Part shown: positions 61,204 to 64,000 of the stretch, piece by piece
Layout: each line of letters opens with the position of its first letter
How positions within the stretch are numbered: position 1 is the stretch's first letter
NCBI GenBank assembly: GCA_016872605.1
Contig: VGZI01000003.1
Coordinates: forward strand, 1 to 64,000
Length of the DNA stretch: 64,000 nt
DNA from: Planctomycetota bacterium
GTDB taxonomy: Bacteria; Planctomycetota; Planctomycetia; Gemmatales; Gemmataceae
Direction: 5' to 3'
Program-made: the position numbers and the translations under genes
Notes under the pieces: model-generated
Databases searched by the model: none
The model's input: the letters and a program-made list of their open reading frames with translations, nothing else
Told to the model about the DNA's origin: nothing

Positions 61204-61312
61204 AGATCAGGCGTCAGGGGGCAGGGATCAGGAATCCGGTGTCACTGTCAGGGATGATTTAAGGGCCTGACTTCTGACTCCTGACTCCTGGTCCCTGACT
61301 CCTGACTCACAG
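61204..61312. repeat. 'gactcctgactcctg' repeats with inverted partner
   Basis: gatcaggcgtcagggggcagggatcagg on the left and tgactcctgactcctggtccctgactcctgact on the right: several direct copies of 'gactcctg' that pair with 'caggcgtcaggg'. It lies between the USP and baeRF-like genes. Confidence 0.65.
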
Positions 61313-61786
61313 CATCGCCGTCTCGGGCATCTCTTCCGCGGGCGTCATCGTGCTCACGTCCACGGCTGCTCGAACGGTGAGCACCGGGCACGGCGCTCGA
61401 CGGAGAACCTCCTCGGCGAAGCTGCCCATCACAAAGCGCGTCAGTCCGGTTCGACCCGAGGTACCCATCACGACCAGGTCGGCGTTAGTTTCCTCCGCGG
61501 TCTCACTGATCACCGTGGATGGGTCGCCTTCGAGCAAGCGATACTCGATGGTCACACGCGGCGATGGCGAGCGGAGGGCCTGCAACCGCTTCATCGCTTC
61601 CCCTTTGTCCTCCTCCGGACCGACGTACGCGCCGGCTTCGCTGAACGCGACCGCCTGCGGCTCCACGACGTGCACCGCGATAATCCGTGCATGATAGTCT
61701 CGCGCAAGCGCGCCCGCGACTTCGAAGGCAACCTTCGACGCCGGCGAAAAATCCGTGGCGAACACAATCGTCTTGAATGGCAACAT
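61307..61786 (-). CDS. Universal stress protein (UspA family)
   Basis: A Usp fold protein of about 160 residues. ATG 61786 ('ggaggg' upstream) starts 'MLPFKTIVFATDFSPASKVAFEVAGALARDYHARIIAVHVVEP'; the C-terminal nucleotide-binding motif G-x-x-G-x9-G-S/T is 'VMGTSGRTGLTRFVMGSFAEEVLRRAPCPVLTVRA', so ATP binding is likely. It is followed on the same strand by the baeRF-like gene; the intervening 120 bp contain repeats, so co-transcription is uncertain. Confidence 0.93.
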   Translation of the reverse strand: MLPFKTIVFATDFSPASKVAFEVAGALARDYHARIIAVHVVEPQAVAFSEAGAYVGPEEDKGEAMKRLQALRSPSPRVTIEYRLLEGDPSTVISETAEETNADLVVMGTSGRTGLTRFVMGSFAEEVLRRAPCPVLTVRAAVDVSTMTPAEEMPETAML

Positions 61787-62135
61787 GGTTTGGCCCTCCA
61801 TTAAGATTTCAACTTTTTCCAATCGCAAACATGATGCCAATCAGAATTGCCGATCGTTGTTGCAAATCACCGCCGTTTTGGAGTCGAAATTACCTAATCA
61901 CGCCTCTGGCGCTGGGCGAGCAAGGCACACCCTTGTGCGGATCAGCCCGTTTTTCGCGCCGCCCCGACACGAATCTGCGTAATTTCTTCCGATTCTGAGG
62001 CACAAATGCTGGTAGGACAGGTGTGCGGATTACGCAGCTATCCAAGGTGCGAGGCAAGGTACGCCCGATACTCTGGAATACACCACGGCGCCGCCACCTC
62101 TGCGTTCCAATGGGTTAGCATGGACGGAGCTTCAC
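61787..62135. other. 349-bp gap between divergent genes
   Basis: No gene, RNA or clear terminator seen. It must hold promoters for the universal stress gene and the outer-membrane gene; AT-rich words such as 'gaaattacctaatcacg' and 'cgtaatttcttccgattc' lie near 61885 and 61980. Confidence 0.4.
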
Positions 62136-63155
62136 ATGGGCAACCGTTTGCTCATCGGCGCGGTCGTTCTCGCATTCGGCATGATAGCGTCGCGTGGATC
62201 GGCCGATCCGCCGAGCGACGGACCGTCCAACCGTGGCGTCCTGCTGCCGCCACAGGCGTTTGATGACACCGCCAAGCGGCCCAACTCGGAACGCGAACGG
62301 CACGGCGAGTGGTCCATCAACGGCGGGGTGTATCTCGTCACTCCGGTTTTCGGGACCAATCCCGCCTTCCTTGTAACCAGTGGGCAGGGCAATGTCTCGC
62401 GCCAGGTTGATTTCGATCAACATCTGCAGGTCGCGCCGTTTCTCGCGCTCGGCTATGTCAGCGAGCGCGGCTGGGGGCTGCGCGGCCGATGTTTTCAGTA
62501 CGATCACGGCAACTCCATCGACCATGTCGCGGCGCCTGGCGAGACCGTCACCGGGATCTCCGCGTTCGCTCCGGGTCGTGCGGCGACGGCGGGCACAATT
62601 CTCGCTTCCAGCAATCTTGCCGTCAACGTGCTCGACATCGAAGCGACGTGCAGCATCGACTCGGCCAAGTGGTCACACCTTTTGGGCATCGGTGTGCGCT
62701 ACGCTCATATGAGCCAGGACTATCGGGCCACGGTTTTCAACACCAAGACGTTCATCGATCTGACAAGCGGGCACAATCTGAACGGCGTCGGGCCGGCGTT
62801 TTCACTCGAGACCAAACGGCGCGTCGGGGAGTCGGGGTTTGCCATCTACGGTCAGCTTCACGGCGCCGTCCTGTTCGGTCGCGCCAAGGAGATGCAGGCC
62901 GCTGTGATCAATGGACTCCCGATGGAGTTCTCACGTCGTCATACCGATGTGCTACCGGTCGGTGAGCTTGAAGCGGGTCTTGAGTATGAGCGAAATGTCG
63001 GACGCGTAAAGGTGTTCGGACAGGCGGGATTTCAAGGGCAGGCCTGGTGGGGCGGCGGCAACGCCAGCAACCTCGATCCGGTCGGGTTCTCGTCGGCGGC
63101 CAACAACAATTTCGGTTTCGTTGGCGCCGCCCTGCGCGTCGGCGTGCGCTACTAA
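62136..63155 (+). CDS. Outer-membrane beta-barrel protein (BBP7/Lpg1974-like)
   Basis: 339 residues with a signal peptide MGNRLLIGAVVLAFGMIASRGSA and an alternating hydrophobic/polar beta pattern ending in the C-terminal 'FGFVGAALRVGVRY', whose final aromatic residue is typical of barrels inserted by BamA. Other strands include 'WSINGGVYLVTPVFG', 'QVAPFLALGYVSERGWGLRGRCFQYD' and 'HLLGIGVRYAHMSQDYRA'. It resembles the Lpg1974-like/BBP7 porin families common in planctomycetes. The ribosome site 'cggag' lies 6-10 bases upstream. Pore function is inferred. Confidence 0.8.
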   Translation: MGNRLLIGAVVLAFGMIASRGSADPPSDGPSNRGVLLPPQAFDDTAKRPNSERERHGEWSINGGVYLVTPVFGTNPAFLVTSGQGNVSRQVDFDQHLQVAPFLALGYVSERGWGLRGRCFQYDHGNSIDHVAAPGETVTGISAFAPGRAATAGTILASSNLAVNVLDIEATCSIDSAKWSHLLGIGVRYAHMSQDYRATVFNTKTFIDLTSGHNLNGVGPAFSLETKRRVGESGFAIYGQLHGAVLFGRAKEMQAAVINGLPMEFSRRHTDVLPVGELEAGLEYERNVGRVKVFGQAGFQGQAWWGGGNASNLDPVGFSSAANNNFGFVGAALRVGVRY

Positions 63156-63159
63156 CCGC

Positions 63160-63207
63160 GCTTGCGTTTAGCGTTCGCACGGGGCCATGCGAACGCTAAA
63201 CGCAAGC
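63160..63207. repeat. Inverted repeat 'gcttgcgtttagcgttcgcac', copy 2
   Basis: gcttgcgtttagcgttcgcacgg and ccatgcgaacgctaaacgcaagc are near-perfect inverted copies, family of 28147-28184. It lies between convergent genes. Confidence 0.85.
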
Positions 63208-63213
63208 TGTGAA

Positions 63214-63861
63214 CTACTTCAATTCCTTAAATCGAATATTGCGGAACACGACCTCCATGGCCGGACCGCCGTGGATTTGAAACGCGATGATTCCTTCGTC
63301 GGGAAGTTCCTTGCGGTTCTTGCCTTCGGACGCCCACTTCTTGTCGAACTCTTGATCGACGGTGGTTTCGCCGTTGAGCTTGATGGTGACGTGTTTGCCG
63401 ATGCATTTGATGTAGTAATCGTTGAATTCGCCTTCCTTGAGGACCTTTTTGACGAGCTTGCCGTCGGCCGCCTTCATCATGCCGCCGAAGTTTTCACCGT
63501 AGAGGCTGCCCCAGTAAGGTCCACCCATGTCGCATTGCGGGCCGGTGACGGCGAACTTGTCCTTGTTATGGATATGGCTGCGAATCTGGATGCCGCTGTT
63601 GCCCGACTTCGTTAGCCGAACCTCGAACTGCAACTCAAAGTCCTTGTATTTTTTCTTGCTGCACAGAAAGGTGTTGTAGTTGATTCCCTTGGGCGCGGTT
63701 GAACCGACGATGGCGCTTTCCTTGACCGACCAGAATTGGTCGAGCAAGCCTTCGAAGCCGGCCAGATCTTTGCCGTTGAAGAACGGCTTATCGTCGCCGG
63801 CGTGGGCGGATGAAACCGTGAGCATTGCGCCAATCGCAAGAGTCCAGACTGAATTCTTCAT
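63214..63861 (-). CDS. Secreted DUF1080 protein (second copy)
   Basis: A DUF1080/3-keto-disaccharide-hydrolase-like beta sandwich. ATG 63861 with 'agagga' upstream gives a signal peptide MKNSVWTLAIGAMLTVSSAHAG; the mature part has 'KPFFNGKDLAGFEGLLDQFWSVKESAIVGS', 'FELQFEVRLTKSGNSGIQIRSH' and the typical ending 'IIAFQIHGGPAMEVVFRNIRFKEL'. About 215 residues. It is the shorter subgroup compared with the gene at 29180. The substrate is unknown. Confidence 0.9.
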   Translation of the reverse strand: MKNSVWTLAIGAMLTVSSAHAGDDKPFFNGKDLAGFEGLLDQFWSVKESAIVGSTAPKGINYNTFLCSKKKYKDFELQFEVRLTKSGNSGIQIRSHIHNKDKFAVTGPQCDMGGPYWGSLYGENFGGMMKAADGKLVKKVLKEGEFNDYYIKCIGKHVTIKLNGETTVDQEFDKKWASEGKNRKELPDEGIIAFQIHGGPAMEVVFRNIRFKELK

Positions 63862-63888
63862 GATGAAATCCTCTGAAGGTAAATACGC

Positions 63889-63915
63889 GTAGTGCAGGCG
63901 GCTCGCCTGCACTAC
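63889..63915. repeat. Perfect hairpin 'gtagtgcaggcg-gct-cgcctgcactac'
   Basis: 12-bp arms with a 3-base loop. The right arm includes the stop codon of the nusB gene, so the repeat is at the very end of the reading frame. Confidence 0.8.
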
Positions 63916-64000
63916 GGGGCAGGTTGATCCTCTTTTTTCGCCGGCTCGGCTTCACGGCGCAATCGATCGAGCACGCCGTTGATGAACGCCGACGAATCGG
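63912..64000 (-). CDS. nusB: Transcription antitermination factor NusB, C-terminal fragment
   Basis: The last 28 residues of a minus-strand gene that enters from the right edge: 'DSSAFINGVLDRLRREAEPAKKEDQPAP'. The 'FINGVLDRL' word is the conserved end of NusB, which with NusA, NusE and NusG forms antitermination complexes on rRNA operons. Too short for the ORF track and mostly outside the window. The charged tail after it is typical filler. The call rests on this one motif. Confidence 0.7.
   Translation of the reverse strand, partial: DSSAFINGVLDRLRREAEPAKKEDQPAP

Overview
The window looks like chromosomal DNA of a GC-rich planctomycete, probably Gemmatales or Pirellulales. The evidence is two DUF1501 proteins with Tat-like leaders, two secreted DUF1080 proteins, a tricorn-like protease, an Flp pilin, many small secreted or TPR proteins, single-gene operons on alternating strands, and intergenic space packed with GC-rich palindromes. 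No phage, plasmid backbone or CRISPR array was seen. The assignment comes from gene content only.

Layout. 0-10 kb: 3' end of a homocysteine S-methyltransferase, DUF1501, ilvN and argC (each followed by an overlapping small orphan gene), a sugar isomerase-like TIM barrel, an amidase, a beta-propeller protein and an M20 peptidase. 10.2-12.1 kb is a decay island: a short element with terminal inverted repeats, a broken ISL3 transposase, a Tudor-knot-like ORF split by TGA, and a frameshifted nucleotidyltransferase with a small partner. 12-26.5 kb: phosphodiesterase, L-lactate permease, an RND pump with its adaptor, a DsbD-like protein, an NHLRC2-like thioredoxin/NHL protein, and the DUF47-PiT phosphate pair. 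26.6-42.9 kb: DUF1501, an N-acetylneuraminate lyase-like protein, DUF1080, HD, PP2C, metF, SMP-30, an FRG-domain remnant, pckA, a membrane TPR protein, a Ser/Thr kinase, DUF58 and a CBS protein.

42.9-48.4 kb carries four tRNA genes or tRNA-like genes (Cys, His, Arg, Ser), an Flp pilin gene whose long leader contains a cyclic-di-GMP-I (GEMM) riboswitch, ffh, an RsbW-like ATPase, a FlgM-like protein and a Fur regulator. 48.5-64 kb: Gfo/Idh oxidoreductase, a CBS gene and a rhomboid gene each broken by an out-of-frame internal deletion, a tricorn protease, TPR and PhnD-like proteins, a 56-residue membrane protein missing from the ORF track, a baeRF-like protein with a universal stress protein, an outer-membrane barrel, DUF1080 and the 3' end of nusB.

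The most interesting signals are non-coding: the riboswitch-controlled pilin leader; three copies of a ~207-bp element bounded by TTGGACAGCGCCAC inverted repeats, two of them inside a longer ~385-bp repeat; the divergent tRNA cluster, including a tRNA-Ser with C instead of U33; two copies of a ~155-bp near-perfect palindrome; and roughly a dozen hairpin families at gene ends, some containing stop codons. Most ORF-track entries are antisense or frame shadows caused by the high GC content.
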